From contig JASFAU010000005.1 in NCBI GenBank assembly GCA_039704465.1, positions 1-64,000 of the forward strand: DNA of 64,000 nucleotides, in the 5' to 3' direction. How positions within the stretch are numbered: the first letter of the stretch is position 1; each line of letters opens with the position of its first letter. Under the pieces are notes generated by a model. That model saw only the letters and a list, made by a program, of their open reading frames with translations, had not been told where the DNA came from and made no database searches. The translations under genes were made by a program, and so were the position numbers. Shown one piece after another: positions 10,931 through 23,300 of the stretch. This stretch comes from Plasmodiophora brassicae. Lineage: Eukaryota > Endomyxa > Phytomyxea > Plasmodiophorida > Plasmodiophoridae.

Positions 10931-13900
10931 TCAGACGCGAGCAGTTTCAATGCAGCCGAACGTGCCAAAGTCGAACGACGCCGCCGAGCAGCCAGGCCGA
11001 CACGTCCAGGACCCATCGCTGTGCACGCAGACGTCGCCGCTGTGTGGGCAGTCGCTGCTGACGACACAGGTCCCCTCGGGCAGCTGCAGGCAGCTGTGCA
11101 GGTGGACATGGCCGCGGGCGATCAGCATGTGGAACGGCAGCAGAAGCGCATGCAGTGGCAAGGTGATCGTGAATTGCACTTCGCGACGGAACACGAGGAA
11201 CGTGAACGTGACGGCTGGATCGATTCCGGCCGCGATGTTCGCCGTCGTCAACCGGTCGACGCTGAACGCCACCAGAACGGGAACCCATGAGCTGAGTGCG
11301 GACGCGCCTCGTGACAGGCTGCGAGCCTTGTCGCCGTGCCCGATGGAACGCAGCCAATCGTGCTCGCTGACGCGCCCGACGTTGCAATGGACATGCCAGT
11401 CGAATTTCGACGGGCCCAGGTTGACGACGGCGCCGACCGATACGCCCACAATGCCCATGAGCGTCATGTCAGCCTCGAACGCGAGGCCGCGATCGAACTT
11501 GACCATGGTGTGGCCGTCGATGACAATGTCGGCAGGTTGCGGCGCAATACGAAGCATGACCTGCCCGAACGACCATCCCGATGGCACCTGATCGACATCG
11601 ATGCGGCGGTCGTCATTCGCGTCGTTGTACGACAGGGCCAGGTCCCGCAACGTGGTGCTCTCAGCGTTGCCGTACAGGAACGCGGGCAGGAACGTACCGA
11701 TCGCCGGCTGTGCGTCCAGGAGCACGTCCACCTCCGATACGACCCGTCCGAGTTGAAGCTTGAGGCCACCGCCGACAGCGCTCAGCATGCCGCCCGAGAT
11801 GACCAGGCGGACGTAGAGATCGTCGAAACGCAGACCGGCCAGGTCGACGAGCTGACCGGCAGCAACCGAGGGTGATACGGCGCCACCGCTCAGCGTCAAC
11901 GTGTCGAACCCATCGAGGGCGCCCTCGGCGATGATCTCAAACGACACGTTCCTGGCCAGGTATGCGTGAATGCCCACGCCGCAGGACACGTCGATGGAAG
12001 GTTGCTGCGCGCGGTACAGGTCGACTTGCAGCGTGGCATCGTACACGGTAACCGAGTCGGACAGGGGAATAGACGTCAGCGTTGTCAGCTGAACGACGGA
12101 CGGCGCCATGTTCGCGAACGGGACCTTGACGCGAACACCAAATCGGATGGCGTGTGACGACCCCGCGAAGGTGCCAATGGAGCGGTGGGTCGGCGTTTCT
12201 GGACGTGCGACAGCCAGGTCCACCTCGATCGAGACGCCTTGGGCATCGACGGTGACCGTCACGCTTGTCGAGACGACGTCCAGGTCGTCCACAGTGGAGT
12301 CATGTGGCACTGGCCGGTCCAGGGATTCCAGGACGAGGTCAACGATGCATCGCAGGTCCGATGTGGCCAACGTCACCGAGTACTGGCGCAAGGTGCCCGC
12401 TGCCGCACTGAACATGAACGACATGGAGGCGGTCGTCTTGGCGATCTTTGCGGAACCGGTCGCAGACAAATGCTCCAGGTGTCGCTCCTGGGACAGGACG
12501 GCCGTGACCGTTGCCGATGAGATGTGAAGCCAGGGAAGGTGCGGCGACAGGCACGTCTGCCCGTCTGTGATCGTCCCACGAAGTTCCAAAGCGTCGTCGC
12601 GAGCGCCCACCTTCCACGATGCTTCTAGACGGATCGGGTCCCACCACGATGCCGAGGCGATACGAACGCGCAGGAAGGCTGATAGCATCACAAGAGCCCC
12701 TTCATCGGTAACGTCGATGACCAGCTTGGTCAGCGTCGCGTACTGGTGAATGTCCACCGACCCTGACGCCGACAGCGTTAACGAGTTCGACGAGGTCAGC
12801 GTCATGCGGACGGCAATCGGCGATCCGGCCAGGGCTCGGAACAGGGAACCTGGACGGGGCGTGAACATGGTGTCGGCTGTGAGACGAACACCTTTGGCGA
12901 ACTCGCCGTTGATATCATCCGTTGCGACGTCCAGAGTCGCATCGCATTCGTCTAACAGGTTCAGGACGGACCGGAATGGGCGCGACGCCCGTGAGATGAT
13001 CGCCGACGGTACGATCTTGACCGACAGCGATACGCCTAGGTGGGTCCCGTCCTCGATCACGCCCGTGAACGCAACACTGGACGCGGAAGCCCTAGGGATG
13101 TCGGCATAGCCAGATAGGCGCACGTACTTTGCTAGGCGATGGGTGGGCGGGTCGATCATGAGTGAGGCGCGCAAGTCAGCCGTACGCAGAACGATCAGGT
13201 TCTCGATGGCAGCCGAGGCGCCCTTCAATGTGCCCTGCAGCATCAGGTGGGTGGAACTCGGATCCCAGTCGGACCGCACGTCGAACGTTAGCCCATGACG
13301 ATGCCAAGCAAGGTCGAAACGCAGCGTCAGGGCAGGGCGCTCCAATACGCCTTTGAACGTGATGCGGACGTTCGACGTCAGTAGGTCAGAGGGCGCGGTC
13401 GAAAGCGGAATCGCCTTCTTCACACTGATGAGGCCGTTCCCGTCACCGTACATCGAGATATGCGCATGCAAGTCGCCGCGAACCTCGTGATGGGCCGTTA
13501 GCCGATCCACACCCAGGTCGTCGATGATCATGTCGCGGGCGGAGATGGTCACACCCTCCACGTAACCGGCGCGGTCGTGAGTTGTGGCAACCACGAGCGC
13601 GTCGTATTTGGTGGACGATGCGATGCTGCCCGCCAGCCATGATAGCCGTGGGAGAAGTCTCGTCCAGGCGTTGTTGGCCACGTGCGCGCGCATCAAGACG
13701 CCAAGAGACGCGCTCTGGACATCGGCAATGAAGAACGCCAACAGCTCCTGGTCGTCGCTGCCCGATGACATGACGTCTAGCTCCAGTGCCGACTCTGGAA
13801 CGAGCACGTCATGAACGGATTTGTTAAGCAAAGGGGTCCCGTGCACGTACTGTTCAGAACCGTATGTGTGAAACGACGGCCGGATGAGAATAAGACAGGA

Positions 13901-14154
13901 AGCCAGACAGAGAGGGAGGCCCACAGAACGGGGTTGCGGACGGTAGCCAACGATAGGACGGGTGGCGACGAGATCCGCCTGTCGAGATCGGACAGGGTGG
14001 CCAGCGGGTCCCGGCCCGTGAGCAGGTTGACGTTGGTGAACAGGACATTGTTAACGATGGCAGCGATAGTGATCAGGGCGATGCCGGCCAGAGGCCACCT
14101 CCACGTTCCCACCATCGGTACAATGCCGGAAACCTGTACGTGTCGAAATGGCAA
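10931..14154 (-). CDS. Large membrane-anchored protein with beta-rich lumenal region, unidentified
   Basis: A single exon (10931-13849, 973 codons) is joined to a 5' exon ending near 13942 and starting at an ATG at 14154 (or 14115). The exact donor is uncertain; several GT sites keep phase 0. Near the N-terminus is one hydrophobic segment (WPLAGIALITIAAIVNNVLF), best read as a signal anchor. About 900 residues follow in repetitive alternating hydrophobic patterns (phrases such as SNSLTLSASGSVDI, TLTKLVIDVTDEGALV, DGFDTLTLSGGAVSPS), suggesting repeated beta-sandwich modules. The C-terminus is a small cysteine-rich unit (GTCVVSSDCPHSGDVCVHS, then CRPGCS). The build resembles fungal single-pass proteins with tandem DUF3712/LEA2-like modules, but that is inference and no named family is claimed. 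Confidence 0.6.
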
Positions 14155-14575
14155 GAAAACGCCGTCACTCCCGGGGAGGGGGGAGGCACCTCATGCCCGC
14201 CCAGCGCGTCACGCCACGCCAACGGCGCCACCCGTCACGCATTGCGTGCCCGGTCGACTGACGAGTGACGTGCCCCGTGCCAGGTCGTCGACTCGGGTCT
14301 AAATTTGGTCCACAGACGCACCCAGTCAGGTCTGCCCAGCTGGCTGCCGGGCACGGTCGGTCGACGGGGGGGAACCACTTGTACTGCATTCATTCATCGC
14401 CCTCCATTCGGTATTTTGTTGGCCAGGGTCGGTCATGTCGTCGTCGTCGTCGTCGCATTCGTTGACGGCGGGGGCGGCGCCGGCGGCCCGGGGCGCTGCG
14501 CCAGCGTTCACGGCGGTATCAGAGCGCTGCTCGCCCATATTGCGGGTCCCTGTGCGTGATGCACGGTCGCGTTAG
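14155..14575. other. Divergent spacer
   Basis: This region separates the minus-strand anchored protein from the plus-strand coiled-coil gene. It contains a short GTCGTC run (about 14438-14455) and no recognised coding content. Confidence 0.4.
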
Positions 14576-15215
14576 ATGGATCGGGTCGTCGACGAGGTGT
14601 ACGCCAACGTCACTGACCTGCACAAGGAGCATTGCAAAAAGCAGTATCGTATCGCCCACCTGCAAGGCACTCTGGAGAAGATTCAGGAAACGGCCCGTAC
14701 AGGTATGCCCTTGACTGTCGGGCTGTCCCAGTTCTGAACTGGTAATCGGTCCATAGCGAATCGCGAATTACTGGCAGCTCAGTCCGCGTATAGTCTAGCC
14801 ATGGAGAAGCATCGTTCGCTGCTGGAGAAGACCGACACTGAGCATTCGCTCATCGAGGAGTATCAAGAGCGTCTGGCAAGGGCAGGCGAAGAATTTGAAC
14901 AAATCCGGTCGGCAAGGGTAACGCAAGCGTCCCACTACGATGAGGAAAGGTGCGGTCGGTGCCTATGTTCTGCTATCAAACCAAACTGTAACTGGCTATA
15001 TATCCCTTACGTATAGCGAACGCCTGAACACGATCCGCGAAATGTTCGCCTCTCAAATCGCCGACATCTTGGCGTCGCCTTCATCGGCGAATCGAGGCGG
15101 TGGTGCCCAGATTCTAGGTCGCGTCGAAGATGTTCGCCGGCAGATAGAGGCCGATCCGTCCGTCATCGAGAACCTGGGCGGCTGGTTTCACTCGATCATG
15201 GAGTCCGTACCGTAA
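14576..15215 (+). CDS. Coiled-coil protein, hypothetical
   Basis: Exons 14576-14702, 14757-14949 and 15017-15215 (introns 54 and 67 nt) close to 172 aa. Residues 1-110 are almost entirely charged helix (HKEHCKKQYRIAHLQGTLEK, LLEKTDTEHSLIEEYQERLA), a strong coiled coil. The C-terminal part has a further helix (LNTIREMFASQIADIL), a Gly/Ser break, and a short segment ending in GGWFHSIMESVP. No catalytic or metal motif is seen. It resembles small structural subunits of kinetochore, centrosome or tethering complexes in build only; no family is claimed. It is tail to tail with RPSA. Confidence 0.65.
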
Positions 15216-15712
15216 CGTTCGCAAACCGTCGTTCTGAGCGTTAACAACGTTGTACCGTGCAGCCACTACTTGTACGCTGTCGCCGTCGCTGACAAGTGCA
15301 CGTCATTTCTCGTATCGGGATCATGCCGGAAGTGCCAGGAAGGATAGGGTTGTCACGCAATAAAGCCCCTTCAAGTTCACGCTTCCAGTAGGCCCCCTGA
15401 ACGGCTACCGGTATTGTGTTCCTTTCGCTCTGTAGCATAATGAGGACGAGTGAAGAGTGATTCGCGTCAGCAATCCGTAAACCGTTTTGCTGTCCCACTT
15501 GATCGCCAGCGACGCCGGCCTTCATGGGTAAGACCTGTCGAACCTAAGGCCAAATTCTGGTCCGAAGAACATGGCCAGCAACGACAGGCCAACCTCACAC
15601 GGCGATGCCAGGGGTCGCACCACAAGAAGATCTGATCACAGGCGAATGCATGAACGATGATTTATGAGTAGTAGTAGTTTGGGATGTTGTCGATGTTGCC
15701 AAACGACATTGT
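15216..15712. other. Convergent spacer
   Basis: No convincing gene is present. A 94-codon minus-strand ORF (15241-15525) is open but has no motif and probably lies in RPSA 3' sequence. A GTAGTAGTAG run sits near 15666. Confidence 0.35.
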
Positions 15713-16561
15713 TCACTTCCAGGTGGGCGTCGGGGCCGGTTCGGCAGCCCAGTCGGCGGCCTCCGGGACGGAAGCGCCCCATCCTGCAGCAGCCGCAGCG
15801 TCAACCGTCGGCTCCGCAGCGCCCCACTCGCCCGGGGTCGGCATGGCTTGAGCGATGGCACCGAATTCCTCACCGGCCGTCGCGGTGGACGGGAACAAGG
15901 ACTTCTCGGCGTGCTCCTCGGCCTGCTTCTCGGCCTCTTCCGGGTCCCGGTAGATGAACAGGTCGACCATGACGTCCCAGTCCTGTTTGCGGGACAGCTG
16001 GCCACGCAGACGCAGGACCTCACGCGCCAGCAGCCAGTACAGGGTGGCGATCGAGTGCTTGCTCTTGTTGTTGGCCGGGATGCAGACGTCGACGTTGTCC
16101 AGGGGGCTGTCCGCGTCGCAGAACGCAATCACAGGAATGTTGACGTAGGTCGATTCGGTGATGGGTTGGTGGTCGCTGCGCGGGTCGGTGACGACCAGCA
16201 GGCGAGGTTCCATGAACATCTTCTGGATCTGGTTCGTGAACGTACCCGGGTTCCAGCGGGACGCCACGTATCGCGTGCCGGTGTACTGCGAGAACTTGTA
16301 TACGGCACGTTGGCCGAACGCTCGGTTCGAGATGAGGCAGACGTCATCCGGGTTCTCGATGCCGACGATGATGCGGGCGGCCAGCATGAGCTTCTCCCAC
16401 GTCTTCTGCAGGTTGATGATGTGGACACCGGTCGACTGCACCCGCTTGTAGATGTACTGTTCCATGTTAGCATCGCAGTTCCGGGACCCAATGTGGACCT
16501 CGGCCGCCAGCATCAGCTGGACGTCTTCGGCCGTCATGGCCATCGCTGCTGGCGGTGCCAT
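15713..16561 (-). CDS. RPSA: Small ribosomal subunit protein uS2 (RPSA, laminin-receptor homologue)
   Basis: This is a structural protein of the cytosolic 40S subunit, needed for late 20S pre-rRNA processing. It is a single 282-codon exon. The uS2 fold is evident: [20 protein letters not shown], the [20 protein letters not shown] segment, then [36 protein letters not shown] and [20 protein letters not shown]. The eukaryote-specific C-terminal tail is acidic with Trp repeats ([25 protein letters not shown]), as in animal and fungal RPSA. The first Met is used; Met7 or Met9 is equally possible. Intronless coding contrasts with its neighbours, although an intron in the 5' leader cannot be excluded. 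Confidence 0.97.
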   Translation of the reverse strand: MAPPAAMAMTAEDVQLMLAAEVHIGSRNCDANMEQYIYKRVQSTGVHIINLQKTWEKLMLAARIIVGIENPDDVCLISNRAFGQRAVYKFSQYTGTRYVASRWNPGTFTNQIQKMFMEPRLLVVTDPRSDHQPITESTYVNIPVIAFCDADSPLDNVDVCIPANNKSKHSIATLYWLLAREVLRLRGQLSRKQDWDVMVDLFIYRDPEEAEKQAEEHAEKSLFPSTATAGEEFGAIAQAMPTPGEWGAAEPTVDAAAAAGWGASVPEAADWAAEPAPTPTWK

Positions 16562-17091
16562 CTTTCCCCGTGCTACGACGATTAATCAAGACAAGCGGCG
16601 TTGCTACGCCTGGGCCACGGACTCCGCAGCGGATACCGCCCACGCACTATACGACGTGACGCCCTAATATCCCCGACTCCGGCACTCACCTCCTTCTCAA
16701 CTATTGCATCTGGTAGAGACCCGTAGTTGGGCCTCACTGCGTCCACTGACGCCGTCGCCTGACCGGGAGGTCGTGCACTGACCCGCCCAAAATGAACCAG
16801 GGGGATCATCTGAAGGAGGCCGGAATACGAAATCCGGAACCCAGCCGCGTAGGGTTTGCATACGGTGTCGCCTTCCCAGAACGAGCTTCCCGGAACAGCA
16901 ACGGCAGCTCTGCTCGTCACGACTATGGAAGATTATCAGGTACGGCCCGCCAGGGGCAATACGAAGAGGTATCCAGATGCCCACAAGACCATTGAGTGGG
17001 ACTATCGGGCGAGTCCGTCTCTCCGAGGCTGCGCCGTCGGAGTCGAGAGTCGGAGACGGAACGCAGCCAGTCTCGCTCTCTTAATCCCAAT
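16562..17091. other. Divergent promoter region RPSA / sugar transporter A
   Basis: The 530 nt between two divergent starts carry no recognised coding content. This is the most likely place for the RPSA promoter and leader. Confidence 0.4.
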
Positions 17092-18328
17092 ATGGACAAA
17101 CGAACCGCGACCACGACCCGCAAGCTGGCCAGTGTGGCTGGCTACATCACGTTATGGTCGGCGCAGGCCCTTCTGATACGGGGGTCGGTCAGGCCGATCG
17201 ACCCCAGTGACCCGACGTCCCCGGTTGCATATCCGTACGAGGTACAGGCGCTACCGACCCTGCTCGCCTGTCCAACACACTGAAACGTGGGGCCAAGGTT
17301 ATGGGAGTGACGCTTGCTGTGGAGCTATTCAAGCTCGTCCTGGCGCTCGGCATCGTCCTGTTCACGTATGATCACGGGGTGGTTGATCGATCCTGGGGCT
17401 GATGCGCCGGGTTTCGATACAGGAACACTGAATCGTCCGGTGACGCGTACTTCAAGGCTCGAATGCTGTACCGACGGTTCCCTGACGGCCTGTGGTTCAT
17501 GATCCCGGCCGCCATCTACACACTGTATAACGGTAGGGCATCGTCCGGGGTAACGCTGGCATCCTGGTGATGTTGCGCGTTATGCCAGGCCTTGCGTTCG
17601 TGAATCTGCGCCTGTTGCAGCCAGCCACATACCGTCTGCTGATCAACGTTCGTATTCTGTTCTCGGGGCTTCTCCTTCAGACCTTTTTCGGCACGTATCT
17701 CTCTCGAAGGCAGTGGATCGCCCTTGCAATTCTCCTATTGGCCTGCGTTATCGAACAGATGGGCGCCTTCCAGCTGGACACGGGCCTGTTCCCTCTGATC
17801 ACAATGTCCATGCAAGGCCTTTGTTCGAGCCTAGGTGGCGTCTATTTCCAATGGCTGCTCCAGAAACAAGGCGACGGCGAACCGTTAGGCCTATGGTCCA
17901 AGAACCTGTACCTGTACTTCTGGTCCGTTCTGGCCAACATCTTGGCCATCCTGATATTCCGGGCGGAACTCGCGTCCCCATCCGCCTTGTTTGCGAATTT
18001 CGACGTGGGCGTGGCTCCGATCGTACTGGCCGCCGGCCTAGGTGGCGTCTTCACATCGTTCCTGTTACGGGACCTCGATGTGATCATCAAGGAATATGCG
18101 AACTTTGGCGAGATGGTCATCGTGGCCATTGCTCAATCGTACCTGTTCGGCGCTGAGCTGCGATTGGCGCTCTTCCTGGCCATCCTCGTCGTGTCGTACT
18201 CGCTGCACATGTACCAGACGCCTAACGATCTCCATCCAGAACCGAAGACCCACAAGGTCCAAGACGTCGAGCTGTCCGACATGGACGAGGATGCAGCCGG
18301 CCTGCTAGAATGTGCAGCCTCCTCGTAG
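17092..18328 (+). CDS. SLC35-type nucleotide-sugar transporter, copy A
   Basis: This is a Golgi/ER membrane antiporter of the UDP-galactose/CMP-sialate transporter (SLC35A-like) family. Exons 17092-17241, 17298-17365, 17423-17532 and 17589-18328 give 355 aa with introns of 56, 57 and 56 nt. About ten hydrophobic segments are seen. Family motifs include SVAGYITLWSAQALLI in the first helix, YNGLAFVNLRLLQPATYRLL followed by the NVRILFSGLL helix, ALAILLLACVIEQM, GGVYFQWLLQKQGDGE, NLYLYFWSVLANILAIL and a conserved late segment FGEMVIVAIAQSYLFG. The substrate cannot be set from sequence. It lies directly upstream of a paralogue (copy B, 84 nt away) with clearly similar protein and one shared intron position. 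Confidence 0.9.
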
Positions 18329-18412
18329 ATGCCCGCAGGCTAGATAATAAACCCAGGAAGGCCACGTCGTGGGTGATCATGGGATAACGGAACTTGTGGT
18401 GAGTCACAAGGT

Positions 18413-19602
18413 ATGGGGCGCGTGTCCAGACCGATGATGGCAGGGAACATCTTCGGTAGCAAGCGAGCCCGGCGGTCGTTCGTCATCGCCGATCGTCGTA
18501 TCGCGTATATCGCCGGGTACGTGATCCTGTGGTCGGCCCAGTCCCTGCTAATCAAGGCGTCGTTGCGGGACGCCGCGGGCGCCGATGCATCGCCGGCCAC
18601 CGACTACCCGTACGAGATCATGGGCGTCACGCTCTGCACTGAACTTCTCAAGATGGCCGTCGCCCTCGGCCTCATCCTCTTCTCGTCAGCGCTCGTGGCC
18701 ATATTGCGGCCTTGCACCGGCATCTGAAACGGTCGGACGATAGGAACGCCGAATGGCAATCGAAGTCTGCGTCGGTGAAGACGCGGAAGCTGGCGGCATC
18801 GTTCAGGGACGGGTGCTGGCTAATCGTGCCAGCAGCGCTGTACGTTGTGTATAACGGTCTGGTGTTTATCAACCTGCGCCTGCTGGAGCCGGCCACGTAC
18901 CGCATCCTGAACAACATGCGGATCCTGTTCCTGGGCCTGCTGCTGCAGTGGTTCTTCAGGAAGCGGCTCGCGGCGCAGCAGTGGATCGCATTGCTGCTCC
19001 TGGTCACCGCTTGCGTCGTCGAGCAGACGGGCACATTTTCGCTAGAAGGTGGTGGGCCGCTGGCCTTAGCGATGATGTGCATTCAGGGAATGTGCAGCAG
19101 CCTGGCTGGCGTCTACTTCCAGTGGCTTCTGCAAAAGCAACACGGCTCACGACAGTCGATCGGCATGTGGACCAAGAACTTCTACCTGTACTTCTGGTCC
19201 ATTGTCACCAACCTGGTTGCCATCGTTGTTTTCCGTTCGGATCTGCTGACGCCGTCCGCCCTGTTCGTCAACTTTGACGGGGCCGTCGTTCCGATCATTG
19301 CGGCGGCCGCTTTCGGTGGCCTGTTCACGTCGTTGCTGCTTCGGCATCTGGACGTCATCATGAAGGAATACGCCAGCTTCATCGAGATGGTCGTCGTGGC
19401 CCTGATGCAGCGGGTACTGTTCGGCACGCCCTTGCGCATCACAATGCTGCTGGCGATTGCACTCGTGTCGTACTCGATGTACATGTACCAGTCGGCAACG
19501 GCGACCGATGCGGCACCAGCGCCGATGCTGGAACGGGACCCGGCATCGACCATGCCAATGGTGGGGTCGACCAGCAGGCGGTCCAGCCCTCGTTCCCCAT
19601 AG
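18413..19602 (+). CDS. SLC35-type nucleotide-sugar transporter, copy B
   Basis: This is a tandem paralogue of copy A. Exons 18413-18684 and 18744-19602 give 376 aa; its only intron (59 nt, phase 2) sits at the same place as intron 2 of copy A. The same landmarks recur: IAGYVILWSAQSLLIKASL, YNGLVFINLRLLEPATYRIL, RLAAQQWIALLLLVTACVVE, GVYFQWLLQKQHGS, NFYLYFWSIVTNLVAIVVF, LRHLDVIMKEYASFIEMVVV. The N-terminus is longer and the C-terminal tail is polar and Pro/Ser/Arg rich. Copies A and B probably differ in substrate or expression, but nothing visible tells which sugar is carried. Confidence 0.9.
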
Positions 19603-19754
19603 TGGCCCAGACAGGGTACTGCATTGCACATCCAATACATTGTATTCGTGGACACGCAGTTGTATTATGATGACCTGGGCCAGGTACAGCATGGCGAATA
19701 CTTGTCGCCAATCTTGCGCGATTGCAGATTTCAGGTTGCCTGAGATCAGCAGTT

Positions 19755-19828
19755 GACTTCATGGTGTAGTTGGTTATCACATCTGTCTAACACACAGGAG
19801 GTCTCCAGTTCGATTCTGGGTGAAGTCA
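19755..19828 (+). tRNA. tRNA-Val (anticodon AAC)
   Basis: This is a complete 74-nt cloverleaf. The acceptor GACTTCA pairs with TGAAGTC, with discriminator A. The D arm has TGGTGTAGTTGGTTATCAC. The anticodon stem TCTGT/ACAGG encloses loop CTAACAC (anticodon AAC). The T arm TCCAG-TTCGATT-CTGGG matches the B box. There is no intron. TTTT at 19832-19835 is the Pol III terminator. Confidence 0.95.
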
Positions 19829-20044
19829 CTCTTTTGCAACATTGTTTTGCGTAACAGCACCCCGTGGCGTGATCAGCTGCACACAGATGTACCGAGTAAA
19901 TGTTGTAAATATTGAAAGTACAATTGAAAGTACAATAATCCAATGACCAGGCCCCTGCTTATATGCCTAGATTGGTAACCCTTTCGCCCTGCAGTTCCGA
20001 GCGGCGGCAGGCCCCACATTTACACTGGTAACTTCGTGGAAACT

Positions 20045-20318
20045 ATGTCGGAAGCACCAGTTTGGTCGGATGAACCCCAGCCAGGTTCGGTCTGTGCCTC
20101 GTGCCTGCGCTCTGGGTGGCGCTGGATGAAATCGAAACGCCTCATTGGTCTGTACCTGCACCGCTGCTAGAGCAATTGTCAAGGTCGTGCGCGTGCGATA
20201 CGATGGCTGCTCGTTCTCAGGCAGCCTCGCCCGACCTGTGACCTGTATCAATACCGTAGGTTCATTGCTGCTGCTGGATGAGGCCGCCTGGCCTATCCAC
20301 GTCACCCGCGAGATGTGA
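20045..20318 (+). CDS. Small hypothetical protein (tentative)
   Basis: An ATG at 20045 (MSEAPVWSDEPQPGSVCAS) can be joined through a 70-nt GT-AG intron (20101-20170) to an open frame rich in alternating hydrophobics (AIVKVVRVRYDGCSFSG, CINTVGSLLLLDEA), ending at a stop at 20316-20318. The result is 67 aa and the phases close exactly. The beta-like second exon reads as protein, but no family is recognised. The antisense strand also carries a 112-codon ORF (19967-20305) of lower quality. It lies tail to tail with the RhoGAP gene. Confidence 0.3.
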
Positions 20319-20385
20319 AGTTGACAGCAATTTTAGCAATATGATACAGATAGTGGGACTGGTGGTGACGGCAACGGCCGCGATA

Positions 20386-23300
20386 TTACTGCTGGCCAGG
20401 TGCAGGGTAGGCCACGCCGGTGTCGCTGAAGATTGCGGGCGTGTCGTGAATGAGACGAGCGACGGCCTGGATTGTACTGCCGACCGCAGATCGCAGGAGC
20501 ACGGGCGACCACGAGATCGCCAGGTTCGTGACGGCCATCTGCATGGACACGGAATCCCTCGTGGCTGAACGCGCCGTCTCCGACAGGAACAGCAGCAGGA
20601 GCTTCAGCGTGTTCCTGTTCGCCTCCGGCAGCTTGGCCAGCCAGACCTGCGCCTTCTCGCAACGTCGACTCGCCGATGCGTTCTTATAGATCGACATGAA
20701 CTCGCTGGCCATCGTCGACGGGATCAGTGACGGGTTCAGCTACGCGCACACGAGGTTAGCTTCCGATAGGGCGGACGCGTCAGGCCAACGGCAGACCTGC
20801 GATACGTAGAGCTTGAGGACGGCGGCGACGCACTCGACAGTCTGCGTCACCAGCGGAAGGTCCTGGTCGCGCTGGAACGCGCGTACCAGCGCATGGACCT
20901 CCTCGGGCGGGGCGCTGTCCCTGAACAGCAGCTCGGGCGATTGCATGCCTTGGACGGACAGGAACGCGATGCACGCGCTAACGACCTTGGCGACACCGTT
21001 GCGCTTCGGGGCGCATTCCAGGCTGCCGCCGAACGTCGAGTCGTTGCCGGTGGTGCCCGCCGAATGGGTGCTGCCCTCCCTGGCACCGTGCTCGTCGTCG
21101 TCGTCGGTGCTCTCGTAGCTGATGGTCAGCGTCCGCGGTCGGCACAGGCGCGCGTCCTCAGCCGGGTCGCAGGACCAGTCGACGGTCAGCAGGAACGGTG
21201 GTGGGGCCACGCCGCTGGAGTTCGCCTTGATGAATGCGACGAGGTCGGACGCCCCATTCCAGGTCGCCGACAGGTTCAGCAGCGCCTGGGCCAGCTCGGC
21301 GATTTCGCCGCCCTTCGCGTGCGAGTCGTCCATCAGGACGGGCACGCACCATTGCAACGACGACACACGGTTGGCCTCAATGTCTTGCAGGCCGCGCTGC
21401 ACAGGCATCGACGTCAGGGTGGGCCCCCACAGGCACGCGTCGGGTCGGGACGCCATACCAGAGCGCTCTGGACCGTGGATTCACGGTCGCTGATCGCCTG
21501 CGCCAGCTCCTGCATGGACCGCTCCAGGTTCGATTTCGACGTGTGGACGTCGTGCTCGGTCCTGATCAGCGTCTTGGAGGGATCGCGGGAGAACAGGCGG
21601 GCGATTCTGGACGACATGGTCTGGTTGGCCGATGCGTCCGCTGGCGGGGCGCCGCTGGCGCTGCCCGCCTGCTGCGCCTTGACGATCTGCAAGCGTTCGG
21701 TGGACCTGCGCTGGGCGTCGACGGCGGCGGCGTGCGCTTGGGTCGCCTGGGTGACGCGGCGGTGCCCGTTCTGGAACCGCTTGCGAATGTCTCGGGCCTG
21801 CGCCTTCAGTGCATGGCGCTGCTTGCTGACGGATGCCATGATCTCGCGGTGCCGGAAACAGTGATCCTCGATGGACTGGCACACGCCTTGTACGCTGGGG
21901 CGGACGGTCAGTGCCGGGCCAGGCGTGGGGGGCAGCAAGTGATCATCCGGACAACACACTTACAGGTGCTGGCACTGGACGAGGGCATCGTGGACCGCCG
22001 GCAGCTCCTGGTTGTGGATCGACAGTTTGAACCTGGCCAGCGACCGGGTCTGCTCATGGGTCTCGGCGGACGCATCCAGAAGGAGCAGCATGGACTTCAT
22101 CTGCGCCAGGCCCGACATCGCGTGCGCGAACGCAGGATCGAACCCGTCGGCCGACAGCTCGGTCACGTAGTCGCAGGGGGCCGATGGCGACACCGCCCGC
22201 GTGCCACCCGGGTACGTCGCCGACACGAACTGCTGGAGGTCCCGGTCGAGGTCGATGGCCGCGAACGCGGCGATCGTGTCGAGGTCGGCCTGCTCGATCG
22301 TGTTGACCAGGTCGCGAATGCCTTGGCCGAGGTCCCGGATGGCGCTCGCGATCACAAACAGGCGCCCTTGTTCAATGCGCTGCAACTGCTGCAGGAACTG
22401 GCACTGCATGATGGCGTACGTCTCTCTCATTGTCTACAATGGGGGTGGGGCGGGGCCCACGTACCGTTAAACAAACGTGCGGTCCCTTGGTGCTGGCCGA
22501 ACCAACCCTACCTGCAGGGAATGCAGGGCGTTGCGCTGAACGAGGTCTGCATGGCGGAAGGCGCGCTCCTCGCGCTCCAGCTGCGCCAGCAGAACCTCCA
22601 GCTGCGCCTGCGACTGGCACGTTGTCCCACCCGGCCCGTACGACGATGCGCCGTCCTGCACCAGGCTCATCGTGGCCGACAGGTCCTTCTCCAGGCGGTC
22701 CCGTGTCTCCTTGCATTTCGCCTCATGCTGCCGGGGCGGATGCGGTCAGAGCGCGAGCACTGGCCGATATCGCAACGGCCCTTACCGCAGTGGCAATCTG
22801 GAGCTCCTTCGTGGCGCGCGCCCGCCCTTCCGCAACGGATCGGCAGACGCGCTTGATGTTTCCCTGGCGTGTCTGCGTTCAGTGCCACCGAAACTCTGAC
22901 CGGCCACGCCCGCCGGACCGACCTTGTGCTCGCGAACGGCGACCCCGGCCTGTCGAAGCAAGTTGGCGCACGTCATGTAGCAGGTGGCCTTTGTCTGGGT
23001 GGACCGCAGCAGGACCTGCTCCGCGTGGGTCTGCGTGTCGCCGACGTAGGCAGCGCCCTCGTCGCCGCCCGCCTGCACGTCACGAGCCGCCCTAGACAAG
23101 GTTTCCGACTGCGCGTAGAGCGCCGATGACCAGCTCTTCAGCAGGTTCTGGAGGTTCGACACGGATCCCTTCGTGGCGACGGCCTGCACGCAACGTCGAC
23201 GTCAGATGGGCACCGAGGAACGAACGTGCACAGCCGCCCATTACATGCTCAAGCGCGATGTCGAAGCCACTGCCGGCCCACAGGTCGACCGCATACGATC

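Noticed and set aside
19967..20305. 112-codon minus-strand ORF
   Set aside because: No recognisable content; a plus-strand two-exon model in the same place is slightly better but also weak.
20740..20742. In-frame TAG within the RhoGAP domain
   Set aside because: It is the last triplet of a 57-nt intron (20740-20796) with a GCTAAC branch site; splicing restores LKLYVSQ-LNPSLIPS, so it is not a nonsense mutation.
21234..22856. 540-codon plus-strand ORF
   Set aside because: It overlaps several minus-strand exons that encode F-BAR/RhoGAP motifs across splice junctions; the plus frame has no motifs.
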